The translations under genes and the position numbers were made by a program. Of a DNA stretch of 14,100 nucleotides, positions 12,811-14,100 are shown piece by piece (positions within the stretch are counted from its first letter, which is position 1; each line of letters begins with the position of its first letter). This stretch comes from Candidatus Woesearchaeota archaeon (GTDB taxonomy: Archaea > Nanobdellota > Nanobdellia > Woesearchaeales > UBA10216), in the NCBI GenBank assembly GCA_023269295.1, contig JAHFTU010000025.1, forward strand, positions 1 through 14,100, read 5' to 3'. The notes beneath the pieces were generated by a model, which was not told where the DNA came from, ran no database searches, and saw only the letters and a program-made list of their open reading frames with translations.

Positions 12811-14078
12811 TTTCAGTCAAGAACAACAGGCTGTTTGTCGGGGATGTTGCGGCTTCTGATTTGGCAAAGCGCTTTGGCACTCCAGCCTACGTTTACGATG
12901 AGGAAACTGTCCGTTCCAAGGTGAGGGCGCTTTTTCAGGGCATTTCTTACAGGCCGCTTAAGGTTTATTATGCTGCCAAGGCAAACACCAACCTTGCAAT
13001 CCTCAAGATAATCAGGGAAGAGGGCGGGCAGGGCATTGGCATTGACGCTGTCTCAGTTGGCGAGATTGAGTGCGCGCTGAAAGCAGGATTCAGGCCCGGG
13101 CAGGTTATTTTCACGTCAACCTCTGTTACTGATGAGGAGATGAAGTTTGCCATAGCCAAGAAAGTGCTTGTCAATTGCGACTCCCTGTCGCAGCTTGAGA
13201 GGTACGGCAAACTCGCCCCAGGCTCGAAAGTGTGCTTCAGGGTAAACCCCGATGTTGGTGCAGGCCATCACGGTCACGTCATAACAGGCGGCCCCGAGAG
13301 CAAGTTTGGCGTCTGGGTTGATGATGTTGGAAGGGCTTTTGGCATTGCAGCTAAGTACAGGCTGAAAATTGTGGGCATTCACGAGCACATCGGCTCCGGC
13401 ATCCTTGAGACCGGCAAATTTTTGGCTGCAATGAAGATTCTGCTGACAATAATTGACAAACACAGGGACAAATTCAGTGATTTGGAGTTTGTTGATTTCG
13501 GAGGAGGCATTGGCGTCCCCTATAGGCCTGACCAGAAGCAGATTGACTTTAAGGTTTTTGGCTCGGCTGTCAGCACGCTCTTTGCAGACTTCTGCAGGAG
13601 CTTTGGCAAAAAGTTATCGCTTGCCATAGAGCCTGGAAGGTTTATTGTTGCCGAGTCAGGGCTTCTGCTTTGCACAGTCAACACAGTCAAGCGCACCCCA
13701 GCCCACAAGTTTGTCGGCGTTGACACTGGATTTAACCATCTCATAAGGCCAATGGCCTACGGCAGCTACCATCCAATAATCGTGGCCGAAAACTGCAATG
13801 GCAACGCTGGAGAGAAGAAGGAAAAAGTTGCGGTGTGCGGCAACATCTGTGAGTCAGGGGATGTTTTCACGAGGAATGAGGAGGGAATAGCTGACAGGGA
13901 GCTTCCGCCAATAAAGGAGGGCGCTGTGCTGGCTATACTTGTTGCCGGAGCTTATGGCTTCTCCATGGCGTCAACTTACAACACAAGGCCAAGGCCTCCT
14001 GAAATTCTGGTCAGCGGCAGGAACGCGAAGATTATAAGGAGGAAGGAAGACCTCGCGCACGTGATTTATGGAATGTGA
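12807..14078 (+). CDS. lysA: Diaminopimelate decarboxylase
   Basis: PLP enzyme of the alanine-racemase-like TIM-barrel fold (423 aa) that decarboxylates meso-DAP to lysine, the last step of the pathway. PLP-binding Lys58 is in YYAAKANTN; then come GIDAVSVGEI (78-87), FRVNPDVGAGHHGHVITGG (144-162), GIHEHIGSG (190-198), FGGGIG (231-236) and EPGRFIVAESG (275-285). The catalytic cysteine region is CGNICESGDVF (344-354, Cys348), and the C-terminal GAYGFSMASTYN (381-392) gives the phosphate-contacting Tyr. All expected residues are present and the gene is complete. It overlaps dapL by ATGA. Only 22 bases follow before the window edge, so a downstream dapF cannot be excluded. Confidence 0.96.
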   Translation: MISVKNNRLFVGDVAASDLAKRFGTPAYVYDEETVRSKVRALFQGISYRPLKVYYAAKANTNLAILKIIREEGGQGIGIDAVSVGEIECALKAGFRPGQVIFTSTSVTDEEMKFAIAKKVLVNCDSLSQLERYGKLAPGSKVCFRVNPDVGAGHHGHVITGGPESKFGVWVDDVGRAFGIAAKYRLKIVGIHEHIGSGILETGKFLAAMKILLTIIDKHRDKFSDLEFVDFGGGIGVPYRPDQKQIDFKVFGSAVSTLFADFCRSFGKKLSLAIEPGRFIVAESGLLLCTVNTVKRTPAHKFVGVDTGFNHLIRPMAYGSYHPIIVAENCNGNAGEKKEKVAVCGNICESGDVFTRNEEGIADRELPPIKEGAVLAILVAGAYGFSMASTYNTRPRPPEILVSGRNAKIIRRKEDLAHVIYGM

Positions 14079-14100
14079 AACCCTTTTAGAAACCCAAGTC

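Overview
The window looks like chromosomal DNA of an archaeon with a compact, gene-dense genome. Almost every transcription unit starts behind an archaeal TATA box (CTTTAAATA-like, often with an upstream A-rich BRE-like stretch) about 26-30 bases before the start codon, so most of the left-hand genes are predicted to make leaderless mRNAs. The gene content agrees: an archaeal ZPR1-type zinc-finger protein, an archaeal ACT-domain regulator, a MetRS with a fused C-terminal tRNA-binding domain, and lysine made by the DapL (aminotransferase) variant of the diaminopimelate pathway. The small hypothetical proteins and compact layout suggest a DPANN-like lineage, but that is inference and the phylum cannot be fixed from here.

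Left part (1-6494, mixed housekeeping). Position 1 cuts through a minus-strand gene whose start lies at 83. Next, on the minus strand, come a small very basic hypothetical protein (160-390), a CcdA-type membrane electron carrier (432-1148) and a thioredoxin-like lipoprotein (1164-1643); the last two form a redox operon. On the plus strand follow single-gene units: a four-CxxC zinc protein (1765-2196), a GNAT-like acetyltransferase (2263-2883), methionyl-tRNA synthetase (2907-5138) and a ZPR1-like zinc-finger protein (5202-5807). The ZPR1-like gene converges on a two-ACT-domain predicted regulator (5817-6494, minus).

Right part (6495-14100, lysine). The ACT-domain gene is divergent from an aspartate-to-lysine cluster: lysC-dapA-dapB (6686-9764), then a 241-base non-coding gap full of GC-rich hairpins, then asd - unknown 185-aa gene - dapL - lysA (10006-14078). 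Together these encode aspartokinase, aspartate-semialdehyde dehydrogenase, DapA, DapB, LL-DAP aminotransferase and DAP decarboxylase. Only the epimerase DapF, which converts LL-DAP to meso-DAP, is not in the window. Overlapping ATGA junctions and GGGGG-type ribosome-binding sites show that the lysine genes are translated as coupled operons, unlike the leaderless genes to the left.

The most unusual material is non-coding. The dapB-asd gap holds at least five hairpins, two of which are copies of one another with a compensatory base change, suggesting an undescribed structured RNA. It is preceded by a perfect palindrome whose sequence and flank recur in the 5' leader of the ACT-domain gene, linking that regulator to the lysine operons. 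The ACT/lysC divergent region holds further palindromes and tandem TATA boxes.
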